Part shown: positions 10,988 to 22,105 of the stretch, one piece after another | How the letters are laid out: each line of letters begins with the position of its first letter | Numbering within the stretch: position 1 is the first letter of the stretch | Position numbers and translations under genes: made by a program | Notes under the pieces: model-generated | The model's database searches: none | Seen by the model: the letters and a program-made list of their open reading frames with translations, nothing else | Told to the model about the DNA's origin: nothing | Assembly: GCA_003194525.1 (NCBI GenBank) | Contig: NBIV01000026.1 | Coordinates: 248,001 to 312,000, forward strand | DNA: 64,000 nucleotides | Direction of reading: 5' to 3' | From: Gracilariopsis chorda | Lineage: Eukaryota > Rhodophyta > Florideophyceae > Gracilariales > Gracilariaceae

Positions 10988-11332
10988 GTGAATCACCTTA
11001 TTATCGTACACGATGGTACAGGAACCATAGCTACCGCCGAGTTACTGTTGCAGCGGAACGGATCTGTGGATGAGTTGGCCAGAAGGGAAAGTTCAAAAGA
11101 TGTGCCATCTCTGCGAGATGTCTTGGAAGCGAGACGGATGCCAACGGACGAAGAAACTGCCAAGCCAGTGGCATTCATGCTAGAGACGCTGAAAGAGAAC
11201 GAACATATCACTCCGTCAGGCACCAATAAGGCTGTTTCAGATGAGCGTCATGGCGGCACTGCGTTCTATCTCGCCGCAAAGAGCCCCTGCTCCTCAAGGA
11301 GGGAAAAGGTCTCACAGGGGCGGAGATGGTGA
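10988..11332 (+). CDS. Possible coding fragment, unknown function
   Basis: The frame of 114 codons starts at a GTG rather than ATG, so its 5' end is not defined here. The middle is coding-like: SVDELARRESSKDVPSLRDV followed by EETAKPVAFMLETLKEN, charged and helix-forming. No family recognised. It overlaps a second open frame just upstream (from 10841), suggesting either an intron or a frameshift in a diverged gene. Confidence 0.3.
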   Translation: MNHLIIVHDGTGTIATAELLLQRNGSVDELARRESSKDVPSLRDVLEARRMPTDEETAKPVAFMLETLKENEHITPSGTNKAVSDERHGGTAFYLAAKSPCSSRREKVSQGRRW

Positions 11333-12828
11333 GAAAGTGACGGGAAGAGATGCTGGCTCTCACATTCGGCGAAGGCTTCTTTCAGAAAGAAGCGCTCCGG
11401 TATAATCGGAACTAGGGCAGTGGGCAGGATATAAACATTAACAACAACAAAGCTCCATGCTGATGCCAGTTAGCGAAGTGCTATCGACTTGAGAAAACAG
11501 CGTTCCGGCTGGTCCGCGCATCGAAAGCCCATAATATATTGCATCACGGTGTCGCCATGGGTAGAACACATTGTCCAAGGGGCACGCTCAATTTCAAAAG
11601 AAGGTGCAGACTGTTAGAGGACGGTGATGATTGACGATGGTATATGCTGGGCAATATGTGATTCGGAGAGAGCGCTGACTTGTGTTGACAGAGGTTTTGG
11701 TCGCTGAAGATGCGCCACACAGTTGGGGCGTTAGTGACGCGACGTTCATTACCCACAACGATATCACTGCCAAAGGGCAAACGAAACAAGGGGCTTGTTG
11801 AGGTTGTAGAGGCCAGTCTGGAAACGTAAGACAGAAGCGGTGGGGCGTTGCACCAGTCAAATCATTGCGTAGAATTGCGAGTGGATAGATGAGGCGAGCA
11901 AGGTTGCACATAACTGAGCTGTCCTTAATTTGGGCACATCATGTCATGTGGAGAGACGGGGGCATTGCAGACATGTTGCCACGAACAACGTTTCAGCTGT
12001 TCCTTCACCACGACGTACACGAGACCAATATGAGCAGAGAGGCTTTTCAATACACTGCAGTGAAACCATAGTTGCAGCCAAGAAGTTATAGACAGCCATT
12101 TGGAGGTGGAGAGTTGACTGCCTGTTTGTTGTTCGCTAGTGCAGTGTACTGCACCAAAGGTCCCAACAAGAACGAAGAACGCTTCGGAGCGCATTCCGAC
12201 GAGTTCTAGCCATCGGGGGGACGACTTCTCACGAGACAAGCCAAGAAGAGCACAGACAGAGCGCCACGGTTGCTGGCGAGCAGCCACTGCAAGAATCACT
12301 CGATACAACACGCCTTCTGCACGCGCGTGCTCGTGAACTCGGAAGTGGACGCAATTCCGAAATGTGCCTTTTTGTGGCCCGTTGCGGCGCCTGTCGCGGG
12401 CGCACTTAGGGCAAATGTGTGGAAGTCCACTCCGAAACAGTGGCGCTCGAACACCATTGGCCCGCACCTTCCTGATGCTCCGCCGGGCTGTCACCCGCGT
12501 GCTCTTGCTTCTTTCGCTTCTGCCCTCATACGTAGCAGACCTTCGCCAGCCCTTAGCTACCCCGCGAGCTGCAGTCGCGTTACGTTCGATCCGTCGCTGT
12601 CAAGCCTCATCGATGCAACTCACGTCTCCCCCCCCTCCCCCCCATGACCCACGACTCTCTTCCAAACATGATACGTATTCTGCGCCTTTCTTCATCTTCG
12701 TTCTTGTTCTTCTTCATGCTTGTCACCCCGTGAACAACTTCACCTCGCCGATTACAAGCCCCTGACTGCCACCCTGCGAATGAAAATTATGCGCGCATCA
12801 CACAACTCAAAGCGAACATAACAGAACA
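11333..12828. other. Intergenic region without supported gene
   Basis: About 1.5 kb. A 189-codon frame on the minus strand (12494-11925) is long but has no domain, and its composition fits a chance opening in GC-rich sequence. The last 300 bp are C-rich and probably form the promoter/5' UTR of the F-box-like gene at 12829. Confidence 0.45.
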
Positions 12829-15015
12829 ATGTTGTTCCCGTCCAGTTCAGTGCCTGCGTACGATGATCAAAGCTGTCAACAACATATCGAAAACCCTCAA
12901 CCGACAGTCAAACATGCACAGCTTGACCTTCAAGTCTTGAACGCCATAATGCCCCCTGTCCGTGAAACAATTATAAAACGCCCCGCCGCCATGGCGGTGC
13001 GCACTTCTACTCCATCCTTGCCCGCAACTCCAGCATCAATCATGCAAATTCCCAGCTCGAACCAACGCATGAAGAGGTTCTCATGCGATTCGCCTCCATG
13101 CGAGCAACATGCGCTGCCGCCTGCAAAGCGCCGGCGATGTGTCCGGAACACACCACCCTCTGCGTCTGTTCTTTCCTTGCAACGCCTTCCTCGTGAGCTT
13201 CTGCATATTATAACATCTCATGTCGCTACCGATCCTGCTTCCTCTTCATCGTCGTGTGTCTTGACCAAGCTGCTCCGCTTATTCCCAGTAGCAGCTGCGA
13301 GCCCAGTGCTGTGTGATTCAGTGATGACCTTCACAAGGAGCAATATCCGCTTTGATAACATTCTGATCCAACTTGCAACAACCTCTGCTATTAGGCAACG
13401 TCTGGAAACCCACTTGCCTTCTGAGGTAAGCCGTCTTGCAGCTCGTAACGCCGTGAACATCATCGGCAGACCACTTTCGGACAACGTTCATTCAGCTCTC
13501 TTCGGCGATCAGGATCCCGTATGTCGGTTTGCGTGCATGTCCTTGTTGTTCATGGACGCTATTCAAGACCCGTTCTTCAGTGAGCTCGATGCCGACAAAC
13601 TGTATAACGTGGTTTCTCCTTCTTCCATTCCTTGCATCGTCGAAACCCTCAACTATATCAAACCGCGACTGCAGTCGTTCAACCTCACACCATTATCAGA
13701 TCTTTCTTTCCCAGTAATAGTTGATCCTTTGGTCGAGATGTTGAGCTCTACGTCCGAATCCCTTCGCGGTTTCACAGTGTGTTTGCCGTGTGACCACCTG
13801 ACCGAGGATGTATCATCAAGCAGCAGGTTGTCCCTAAGCGCACTGGAGGAATTTCGCATCAAGTTTTGCGGCGAGCACGAATGGCAGTACAACAGTGCAC
13901 ACACTGAGCAGGCCATTCACCTTCTTTTCGCCAGGCTTAGCTTCACCAGTCCAAGATTGAACCGCATTGTATTAGAAAACGTGGCTGGTGGGCGTTTGCC
14001 GCAAATGAAGATCGATTGGCTTCCTCTCTCCGTGTATCATGTTGTTATAAGAAATGACTTCAGTCTGATGAAGCTTTTGCACAGTTGTTGCGGGTTACAG
14101 TCTGTAACGTTTGACGGTATCTTCTTCGACGTTGCCAAGTTCAATATGTTGATGGGCGATGACACTCTTCCCCATCTGAACACGATCAACTTTGTGGGAT
14201 GCTCATTTCAGTTGACGGACTCGGCGTTGCAAATCAAGTCGCGAAGAAAGATGAGCTGTGTGCGGAAGATCATGAACGATCCATCAGGCAGGCCGACAAG
14301 CTTCCAGGTTGAAGGATTGCCACTTCTTATCAGCGACTTGCCATCACTGGAGGTACTTGAGCTTCGACTTGACACGAAGGCGGACAGTTATATATGCGAG
14401 ATACTCGGATATATTACCACTTGGTTGCCCATGTTGAAGGTGTTCACATTACAGGTTTCGGACTCAAGGTTGTGCGATGAAAGTGCGAGTCATTTTCAAC
14501 AGTTTTTCCGAAGTCTGATATCAAGTGATAGTAGGCTAGAACACTTGAGCATCCGTAACATGTGGGTATGCACCGACCTGCTGCTCGAGTATTTAGAGAA
14601 GAAGGGCAGGTCTTTGAAAACCCTGGACGTGAACATGCATTCCCCTTGTTGCACTGATGAAGGGTCAGACCAAATCCTTACGGCGAGTGATACGTTCGAA
14701 GTTTTGAATATGGTCGGAAAACGTTGTCCTGATGCTAGGAATGTTTGCCTCGGTGATGTAGATCGTGTGACGAACATGGGCTCGAAGGAAAAAAGACAGT
14801 TGTTGGGTCGGTATCCGTTGGCGAGTGAGCAACTTAACGTTGAACGAGTGTTGAACGAAGTTGTGCGTCGGTTTGATAGGGATCGAACGGCCACGGATAT
14901 ATACGAAGATGGGGTGGGATACGGTAATGACAACTTCCCTTGGGAGGAGGTTTCGACGGTAAGTGTGGGTTGTAGAACGAATGGCCGCAAACCTTGTCGA
15001 CGGGAATCGCGGTAG
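12829..15015 (+). CDS. F-box-like protein with degenerate leucine-rich repeats
   Basis: Likely a substrate receptor of an SCF ubiquitin ligase; inferred from architecture only. The ATG at 12829 is preceded by AACA; a second in-frame ATG at residue 41 is possible. After a Ser/Pro-rich leader with a basic KRRR cluster (100-103) comes the F-box-like segment LQRLPRELLHIITSHV (117-132). The C-terminal two thirds contain irregular LRR-type strands such as LPSLEVLELRLD, LPMLKVFTLQVSD, SRLEHLSIRNMW and RSLKTLDVN. Length 728 residues, single exon. No transmembrane segment. The F-box match is short and lacks the full C-terminal half of the motif, so the assignment could be wrong even though the LRR part is clear. 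Confidence 0.7.
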   Translation: MLFPSSSVPAYDDQSCQQHIENPQPTVKHAQLDLQVLNAIMPPVRETIIKRPAAMAVRTSTPSLPATPASIMQIPSSNQRMKRFSCDSPPCEQHALPPAKRRRCVRNTPPSASVLSLQRLPRELLHIITSHVATDPASSSSSCVLTKLLRLFPVAAASPVLCDSVMTFTRSNIRFDNILIQLATTSAIRQRLETHLPSEVSRLAARNAVNIIGRPLSDNVHSALFGDQDPVCRFACMSLLFMDAIQDPFFSELDADKLYNVVSPSSIPCIVETLNYIKPRLQSFNLTPLSDLSFPVIVDPLVEMLSSTSESLRGFTVCLPCDHLTEDVSSSSRLSLSALEEFRIKFCGEHEWQYNSAHTEQAIHLLFARLSFTSPRLNRIVLENVAGGRLPQMKIDWLPLSVYHVVIRNDFSLMKLLHSCCGLQSVTFDGIFFDVAKFNMLMGDDTLPHLNTINFVGCSFQLTDSALQIKSRRKMSCVRKIMNDPSGRPTSFQVEGLPLLISDLPSLEVLELRLDTKADSYICEILGYITTWLPMLKVFTLQVSDSRLCDESASHFQQFFRSLISSDSRLEHLSIRNMWVCTDLLLEYLEKKGRSLKTLDVNMHSPCCTDEGSDQILTASDTFEVLNMVGKRCPDARNVCLGDVDRVTNMGSKEKRQLLGRYPLASEQLNVERVLNEVVRRFDRDRTATDIYEDGVGYGNDNFPWEEVSTVSVGCRTNGRKPCRRESR

Positions 15016-15763
15016 GGCGGTGTGAGGTGGTTTGTATATGTAGTTGTAGCTCGAACAGCTTGCGCCTTTGGTTTTGTAAACCGCTTGTCTTAACTTGTGC
15101 CACCCACCGTTTGGTCCTTTGGTTAGATAGAGTTTTGGCGAGTTGGGATGGCCGCATCGCCACTGTTAGATGCGGTTTGATTGAAAATGTAGGCGCGCTT
15201 GATGATTGGTGAGTGAGTGCGGGGAAGAAAGTTGAATGGGTAGGCCAGTAAAGGCGGCAACATGACGTCACAAAGATGCATCATGCGTGAAGAAATAGAA
15301 AGAAGTGAACACACTTCCAGAAGCAGTGGAGTGGAAGACGAAAGGGCATTGCTTCGAAGCGGGATGTGGAAGAAAGGGTGGGCGTTACTATATAGGTATC
15401 GGTGAGGAAAGTGGCGAATTTTGAGGAGCGAAGCGTACCAAGAAGGGGGGAGGTTAAAAGGTTTAGAGGAGGTGTTGAAAAACAGGTACGTTTGGACGGT
15501 GTCGGGATGGACGGGTGGGTATTGTGATTGCTAAGATGGTTACGTTTTTGTTGATGAGTTGAAAATGACTTGGCATGGGGACAAGGGCGCCACGGATGAT
15601 TGTGTCTACTACTAGTAGCAGGGATAGTTTTGCTGGTTGGCTTTTTAAAGGTATTGATGGATGGTACGCCGATGGTAGACGAATTGAAGTACTACTAGTA
15701 GTAGCAAAAGGTTTCCACGTAGCTAACATAAGTTTAGTTAGGAGTAGGACGGGGTGCAAAACG
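15016..15763. other. Convergent intergenic region
   Basis: Between the F-box-like gene and the DHHC gene. It contains two near-identical CTACTAGTAGTAG-type words (near 15608 and 15690) but no gene I can support. Confidence 0.4.
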
Positions 15764-16546
15764 TTACTGCGGTTTGGTTGCAGGGGGTGGACAACGCGAC
15801 TGATGCACCGGAACAAGCCATAGGCATGGGTTCCATCCCAATAAGTGACGCAGGTTGGACAGCGTACCGACATTGTAGCAGGGCGCATGCTGACCATTGG
15901 ACAACTTGAGGTGCTCCAATGCGGTGCGATTACGCAGCGCCAGCCACAAGTTCCAGGTGAAAAGCGTCAACGTAGCGGCGAAACAAACGACGGACAGTGA
16001 CAGACAAAGGGGAGCAACGACGGCCACAAAGATGAGCGCCTGTTGGGAGAGTCGGCTGGGCAAGTTGAGCAAAAAGCGAAGCTGGAGGAGGGCGGTGAAC
16101 AGGCAGGATATCATGGAGAATAAGAGAAACTGGAGAAAGAATTTGGAGTTGTTGAGTCCTACACACACGGCTAGCCAGGGACAGTGATGGTCGAAACGAA
16201 GTACGCAGGCGTCACAAGTGGAACAGTGATGCACTCGTTCCGGCTTGGGCAGCGAGCATTTCTCGCAGAGCGGCGGGTGTGGTTGTTCGACATCGTCGAG
16301 TCGGAAACAAGGGTGCGGCAAGTCGGGGCGCAACTCACGCCAACGACGCGGATCGCCCGGCGCGGTTCGATGGGCGCGCAGATAAGTGAAGGCGGTAAGT
16401 GCGACGAAAGTGAGGTACGAGAGGAGGGTGGCGGCGGACAAGGGGGTGTAGAAGAGCTGTTGACGTAAGGTGGTGGCGCTTAACAAGGCAATGAAGGAGA
16501 GCACGAGAGGCGGCATGAGACGGCGCTGCAGGCGCGCACCGGCCAT
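15764..16546 (-). CDS. DHHC-type protein S-acyltransferase (palmitoyltransferase)
   Basis: Transfers palmitate from palmitoyl-CoA to cysteines of membrane-associated proteins, via an acyl-enzyme on the DHHC cysteine. The ATG at 16546 gives MAGARLQRRL. Two membrane segments (about 11-28 and 35-56) precede the cysteine-rich domain. That domain reads CEKCSLPKPERVHHCSTCDAC, then DHHC at 119-122, then PWLAVCVGLNNSKFF. Two more membrane segments follow (about 138-162 and 170-205). The conserved TTxE position appears as RTALEHL (about 216), and the tail carries NLRHLLGWNPCLWLVP, the usual family C-terminal motif. Length 260 residues, at the short end for the family. Topology 4 TM with the catalytic loop cytosolic. 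Confidence 0.93.
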   Translation of the reverse strand: MAGARLQRRLMPPLVLSFIALLSATTLRQQLFYTPLSAATLLSYLTFVALTAFTYLRAHRTAPGDPRRWRELRPDLPHPCFRLDDVEQPHPPLCEKCSLPKPERVHHCSTCDACVLRFDHHCPWLAVCVGLNNSKFFLQFLLFSMISCLFTALLQLRFLLNLPSRLSQQALIFVAVVAPLCLSLSVVCFAATLTLFTWNLWLALRNRTALEHLKLSNGQHAPCYNVGTLSNLRHLLGWNPCLWLVPVHQSRCPPPATKPQ

Positions 16547-17710
16547 TTGCGCAGCTGATGCATGCGCTGCATTAGAGGTGCGTAGCTTACGCTTGGCACC
16601 AACGACGGAGTGCAGCTGCGACTTTGTCGGTCGCGCGTGCGCCCGGATGAGCGTTCGTCAGCGCAGTGCCGTGGCGTGGAGGTGCGGAATGACGCCTTGT
16701 TTACAGGTGCTCCAGTGGGGACAGACGCGCTTTGCTGGTTGAGCTTACTGCTGATATTTCGTACAGTTTGTCGTCGAAATCAGTAAATGAGCGGAGATTC
16801 TCTCGTCTGCGCGCCACGGCAATAAAGGTTTGGGCGATATCGCTGGTCACACATCATATCATCGCCGATTACTCTGCGGCCACCGGCGCTCGTGCCGCGA
16901 GCGTATCCCACGCTCGTCGTTGCTTCTGGTGACGTAGTCGTCGTCGCGCCAGAGAGCTACGAAGGGTATCCCTATATCCCTATACCTTCGCAGCGTTCGC
17001 TGCTGGCAGCAGCCAGTTACATCTCCGCCCTTCTCCAACAGCTCGGCGGAGCACCATCCCAACCAACGCGCGACGCACTGTATGAGGCGCGCGCGAGATA
17101 CAAGAGTAGCATACAACTTATTCGGCTGACGAGCGCAGCAACGCACAACAAGCGGCGCCCACATGCCGCCTTCGTCCGGCACGTGCGCCGCTTGCGCCTT
17201 TCTCGTCCCGTCAGGGAATGGTGCCCGCACACCTTCCCCTCAGCGCCCATTGCAGGCCCGCCGCACGTACCGTCGTAGCCCCCTTAGTCTCGTTCTCCCT
17301 CCGGACCACCATCACACACCGCCCCCCACCCCTCAACATAACTCAGCACCAACACAACACACACACACCATCTCCCATCGATAAAGAAATGCGCAGTTCC
17401 ATCCTCCCGTCTTGTGCCCAGCGTATCCCAACAGAACATTACATCATTCCATAACCCACCTGCAACCACTATCTCCATCCCCGCATCATCCACCCCTCTG
17501 TCGAAGCTCCCTTCGCCGGGTGTCCTCCGTCGACACCCACCTCCCAACCGCTCCACACCTCTAACACCCCCCCCCCCTATAAACATACACCACTCCCCAC
17601 CTCCATTCCCTCTCCCCTTCCACTGGCACTCTCCGCCATCCAATTCGCACACTCACACACCCTTCCCAACTTCCGCTCAGCGGCGTTGACACGCCCGTCA
17701 ATTTCACCCG
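16547..17710. promoter_or_regulatory. Divergent intergenic region, DHHC gene / secreted propeller gene
   Basis: 1.16 kb between two outward-facing genes. The half nearest 17711 is very C-rich with several cytosine runs, including a run of ten C near 17568-17577, as in other promoters of this window. Overlapping ORFs around 16890-17280 on both strands carry no domains and I do not call them. Confidence 0.4.
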
Positions 17711-20308
17711 ATGCCAGCAGTCGCCCCCCGTTTCCTTGTCCTCTTACTCTCCCTGCTCGCATTCGCACTAGCAGCCTCGCCGAAGGACAATAATGGCGGT
17801 TTCGACCATCGAGCCCACGCCGTTCCAGGCGGACCTTATTCCGTTCCAGACGCCGATTCAGACGGTTTCGCCGTCGTCAAACTCAACGGAGAACTCTCTC
17901 ACAGCCATTATTTCAACCCGAAGACCGGCGCCACAGGCCGAGTCACCAAGTATTTCTGGTTCGTTAACGGAAAGCAAGTCTGCACCCGTATGATTTGTTA
18001 CATCAAGTTCCCGCTCGGAACTACAAAGGTTGACCTTCGAGTCGTCGATAATACCGGCGATTCCGCTTCCGCTTCCACTCGCGTTGCCGTTTACAAGGGC
18101 TCTAAACCGGCGCTTCGTTTCTGGTATTACCCGCTCGTTGGATGGCTCCCGGATTCTATTTCAGCTGGCCAACCCAAGTACTCTACCACCGAACGAATGA
18201 TTAACAAACATTCTCGCAACACTTTTCCGCAGTTCCTCCTGGGGAAAAGGTTCTCCATTCGCGTCTTGGGTAATATTCAGTTTCAAAGACAGGGTAACTA
18301 TCGTTTTCGACTTGCGTGTATGGCCGCTGATTGCACAATGTGGATTGGTAATGTCAGGGTTCTTAATGGCAGAAACGGTTTTATCACCTCCAAACCGATG
18401 ATTTTCTCGAAGGGTACGAAGAAGCTTCACATCATATACCGCCATCAAAACCCCAAACGAGGCCAACCCAAGTTCGTCTTGTCCTGGCAGACACCTGGAA
18501 GGAGCGGTATGTCTCTTGTACCTCCTCATGTTCTTTCCCATAATCCCGCGTCATACAAACCCGTTGTGCATTCCGTTTATCCTGCAAAGGCTCGGGTTGG
18601 CAATGTCATTACCATTGTAGGAAGCAGTTTATTGAATGTTGCTGCCGTTAAAATAGGCAAGTCCAGCTGTGCTGGACCAGTGTCTAAGAACCAGTTCACT
18701 CTCAAGTGCGTCGTTCCAGGTATTACTGGCAAGTATGAACTGTTTGTTCGAACAGGCGCTGGTTCTTCAAACTCCGTCCCCATCACAATTTCCTTCGGCT
18801 CTTTTGGTAGCAAGTTCGGTTCTGATGGGGCGGGGGTCGGGCCGGTGGGATACTATCAACCTGTGCGTTTCAGGTCCGATTTTCTCAAAAGAAATGGCAA
18901 GGTCTTCAACGTCCCGCAGCTTACTTCTATTGCTCTTGGCCCAGATAACCAGTTCTATATGGGCAGTTTGGGTGGCATTGTTCACGTCATCAGAACAGAC
19001 CTCGGCAATCAAGTCAAGGGCTACTGCAAGTCTACCCAGGTCGGCAAGTCAAGGAGTATTCTGGGTCTCGCTTTTAACCCTGCTGAGAAACACGCACGCT
19101 TGTACGCTTCTACCAGCGTCCTCTACTGGGGTACCAAGAAGCTACTTCCCTTCACTCGTGGATGGAACAATGGTGAAGTCATCGCTATGCAAAAGACCAA
19201 GAAAAGCTGCCTCACTCGTGTGGCAACAGTTGTTTCCGGGCTTCCAGTCTCCAATTATGACCACTCTGTCAACGGCCTATCTTTCGACATGGGCGGTAAC
19301 CTCTTGATTCAGGTTGGTGGTGGTACCAATGCAGGCGTGAGTAAGAAGGGAGACCCGCTTGGTGGCGTCCCAGATTCACCCCTCTCAGGTGCTATGCTCT
19401 GGGCTCCAATCTTAAAGAAGGGTTTCAATGGGCGAGTGGCTTACAACCAATATATTGACCCTGGCAGAGCAAACAAGGTCCGCGGTGATGTTTTCGTATA
19501 CGCCGCCGGCCTTCGAAACTCATACTCCAGTATTGCCCATTCCAACGGCCATATCTATGCCACTGATAACGGTGCCAACGCCAAATTCGGTCCGAGAAGT
19601 ATGGGCTGTGGAAAGGAGGGAGGTATTGCTACTGAACCTGATACTCTCAAAAGGCTGAAGAGGGGAGGCTTCTATGGGTATGCTAACAGGAACCGTGGCA
19701 GAAGAGATGGGCGCCAGTGCAGGCACCGCTCCCCACAGCTCAATGAAGGTGGTTATGACAAACCCATTGCAAAGATGGAATCCAGCACTACCGGTTTGCT
19801 GGAGTACACGGCTAACACTTTTGGAGCGCAGATGAGAGGAGACCTGTTGGCTACCAAGTTTGCTGTTTCTGGTAGTGGAAAGGTGTACAGAGTTCAACTG
19901 AAAGGAGACGGAACTGTCAAGTCCATGTTCAACCTCGCTACACACTCTGGTCTTGCTGCCGTCATGTCCCCTGTTGGAGCTATCATAATGCCTCGAGTGT
20001 ATCAAGGGAGGATCGCAGTACTGCTACCAAACGAGAAGAACCCCGGACGAATGGTTGTCACTAGCGTGCATCCATTCCGCGGTCCGAAGCGTGGTGGTGG
20101 AAAAGTCACCATCACTGGATGGAACCTCAAGCCCCCGCTCACTATCACAGTCGGAGGAAAACCCTGCACAAATGTTGGAGAGTACAAGGGTGGTCGAAGC
20201 GTTACGTGCAGAGTTCCCAGGGGTTCAGGTCGGGCGGCTGTGGTTGTCAAGCGTTTCGGAAAGAAATCGAAGAGCTTTGGTTATGAATATGTGTACATGA
20301 CGGTGTAG
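17711..20308 (+). CDS. Secreted multidomain protein: PA14-like, IPT/TIG, glucose/sorbosone-dehydrogenase-type propeller, IPT/TIG
   Basis: Probably an extracellular or wall-associated carbohydrate-binding protein or quinoprotein-like oxidoreductase; the reaction is not established. ATG at 17711; signal peptide MPAVAPRFLVLLLSLLAFALA. Domains in order: a beta-sandwich segment (about 30-140), a PA14-like domain (about 150-270, with FRLACMAADCTMWIGNVRV), an IPT/TIG domain (about 282-355, VHSVYPAKARVGNVITIVGS), a six-bladed propeller of the GSDH/HHIP type (about 385-770, with SILGLAFNPA, YDHSVNGLSFDMGGNLLI and GLRNSYSSIAHSNGHIYATD), and a second IPT/TIG (about 778-860). Length 865 residues, single exon. 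The propeller keeps the DHSVN segment that carries the catalytic-type His in soluble PQQ dehydrogenases, but I cannot confirm PQQ or calcium ligands. Confidence 0.88.
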   Translation: MPAVAPRFLVLLLSLLAFALAASPKDNNGGFDHRAHAVPGGPYSVPDADSDGFAVVKLNGELSHSHYFNPKTGATGRVTKYFWFVNGKQVCTRMICYIKFPLGTTKVDLRVVDNTGDSASASTRVAVYKGSKPALRFWYYPLVGWLPDSISAGQPKYSTTERMINKHSRNTFPQFLLGKRFSIRVLGNIQFQRQGNYRFRLACMAADCTMWIGNVRVLNGRNGFITSKPMIFSKGTKKLHIIYRHQNPKRGQPKFVLSWQTPGRSGMSLVPPHVLSHNPASYKPVVHSVYPAKARVGNVITIVGSSLLNVAAVKIGKSSCAGPVSKNQFTLKCVVPGITGKYELFVRTGAGSSNSVPITISFGSFGSKFGSDGAGVGPVGYYQPVRFRSDFLKRNGKVFNVPQLTSIALGPDNQFYMGSLGGIVHVIRTDLGNQVKGYCKSTQVGKSRSILGLAFNPAEKHARLYASTSVLYWGTKKLLPFTRGWNNGEVIAMQKTKKSCLTRVATVVSGLPVSNYDHSVNGLSFDMGGNLLIQVGGGTNAGVSKKGDPLGGVPDSPLSGAMLWAPILKKGFNGRVAYNQYIDPGRANKVRGDVFVYAAGLRNSYSSIAHSNGHIYATDNGANAKFGPRSMGCGKEGGIATEPDTLKRLKRGGFYGYANRNRGRRDGRQCRHRSPQLNEGGYDKPIAKMESSTTGLLEYTANTFGAQMRGDLLATKFAVSGSGKVYRVQLKGDGTVKSMFNLATHSGLAAVMSPVGAIIMPRVYQGRIAVLLPNEKNPGRMVVTSVHPFRGPKRGGGKVTITGWNLKPPLTITVGGKPCTNVGEYKGGRSVTCRVPRGSGRAAVVVKRFGKKSKSFGYEYVYMTV

Positions 20309-22105
20309 GCTTTCCCTGATTGACTCCCTGACCTTCCTGTACTGAAGAAGAGATCCAGTGTAGTTTGGTAGTAGTACCTCTAGGCTATAGGGGCACTTTA
20401 GAACGAGTATTTCGTATTTCGATTGTAACCAGAAGACAATAACTTTACTAACAGCTCAATGTTCAAGGTACACTGATTCGTTGCCCTTTTTTTGCAAAAG
20501 CGTAAACACCAAGTGAGAACTTGCATTAAAGGAAAATATGTGATACTGTACCCTTGTACATACATCACGTACCTTCGTACATCAAGATGATGTACGCATC
20601 TGCATCGGACGTTAGGTCATTCTCATCTCCTCCTTGCCCTTCGGAATAGAGGAATATGGCGGAGGGTGCGGAGTCATTGGATCGAGTAGCCAATGCTGAC
20701 TTCGGGCCGATGCACTTCGGTGTGGGGTCGGATGCATAGTCTGCACTTCGCCAGGCGCCTCCAAGGACGTAGTGGTGCCTTACCGTAAGTATTGCGGGTG
20801 AGCCAATGGTCTCTAGATTTAATTGGTAGAAGGGTGACCCTCTAAAGCCTTCTTCTTTATGGGCGCACATTCTCTAATTGCGACGCTGTGGTAGAACTTG
20901 TCATAATTCCTTCTCAATCTCTCAACGCCTTAGGTTAACCGCTGGCTACTCCTCGTGAATGAGAAGTTCTCTCTACGTTACACCGTTACACCGGTCTTAA
21001 CTTCCGACTCAAGTATTGTTGATGGCTGTTGCTTGCTCCCACCCTGCAGCAGCCGTGTTACGCTCACCAACTGGTATTCCAAGACGTAGTAGAATGGTAC
21101 AAAACTTCTGCGGGGAGACCGGAATGTATAATCCATTTCGTTCTGGCGCGTTTCGCCTCTTCCAGGCTTTGCTCTGCTAATCCTCCCTCAACTCGAGAGA
21201 ACGCCAGGTAAGGGGTACACCACGACAAGGTGGATTCCATGTACCTCGTTCGCGCCACCCAGAAGATCTGGTGACATCTTACCCTCCCTTTTCTCTTTCT
21301 CTAACGCCTGCCTTCTGCTAGGTCTTACGGTTGTTGTTTTTGGGCTCATTCTATGAACGTGTGGTGGGAGTTTCCATCAAGTGTTTCACCATCCTAGCTG
21401 GTTTGGTAAAGTTACGTCGACGGTAGTGCACTCTAGTTTTCGCTGCCGAGAGTATGCTGATTGGGGTCACACAAAATTGCTTGTATTGTTTTTTGCGTCT
21501 TTCGGGTTTTACGAAGGTAAGGGTCATGGGGTTTGCAAGACGAGGATACCCTTGGTAAGCAACATCACGCTTGGAGCGTCGCGTCTTCATCACCATGCAT
21601 GACACATGGTGATGATGCATGGTGTAGATTACCGTTATCTCCAGAGTGCTGTTCACGTTGGATTAATGTCGGAAAAGCTACCCGTGTAGTACACACGGCG
21701 TGTACCAAGGGTAGGCGCGGAGGGCGGCGGGGTGTTCCGAACTTGGGTAGGGTTACATATTAATCCACCTTCGAAGGGTACGAGGGTTAAAGGGTTAGCG
21801 GTAGCGCTAAACCTTAACCTTCCCCTTTCACCCGTTATCCTTATAATCTTTCCTCAGGGTGCCAACGAAATATCCCTGGGTATCAACGGAACCCAGAGAT
21901 ACTGTAGGAGCTTTACCTGATTCTTTTTTTCTTGTCGAGGAAGAATAACTTGTCAGGTAACATCCTTGCGTGTACCGGGATGCAATCCCTGGTAAGCCTT
22001 GCGTGCGGCAGTGTTCGCACATTTGAGCACCCTCTACTTAAGTTCATCCTTGGCCTCCATCAGTCCGTTCGTACCGCCACATCTATCCACCTCGTTAAGA
22101 ACCCT
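20309..22105. other. Intergenic region with a transposon-derived dispersed repeat
   Basis: 1.8 kb with no complete gene. A copy of a dispersed repeat lies at 21207-21275 (see repeat entry). A minus-strand frame of 101 codons at 20870-20565 shows no domain. Near 21770-21840 the sequence is rich in TTAA/CCTTAACC-type words, but not as a regular telomeric array. Confidence 0.45.
21207..21275 (+). repeat. Dispersed repeat copy A1 (transposon remnant)
   Basis: About 70 bp beginning GGTAAGGGG and containing CACCACGACAAGG then CATGTACC. It matches the reverse complement of 42280-42205 at roughly three quarters of positions. The two copies are 21 kb apart and in opposite orientation, so this is an interspersed family. 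One frame is coding-like in both copies (HDK-x3-MY-x-V). Confidence 0.6.

Noticed and set aside
11925..12494. 189-codon minus-strand open frame
   Set aside because: No domain, biased composition and overlap with other open frames; consistent with chance in GC-rich DNA.
21770..21840. Interstitial telomere-like repeat (TTAAGGG/CCTTAACC words)
   Set aside because: Words are irregular and not tandem; no array.
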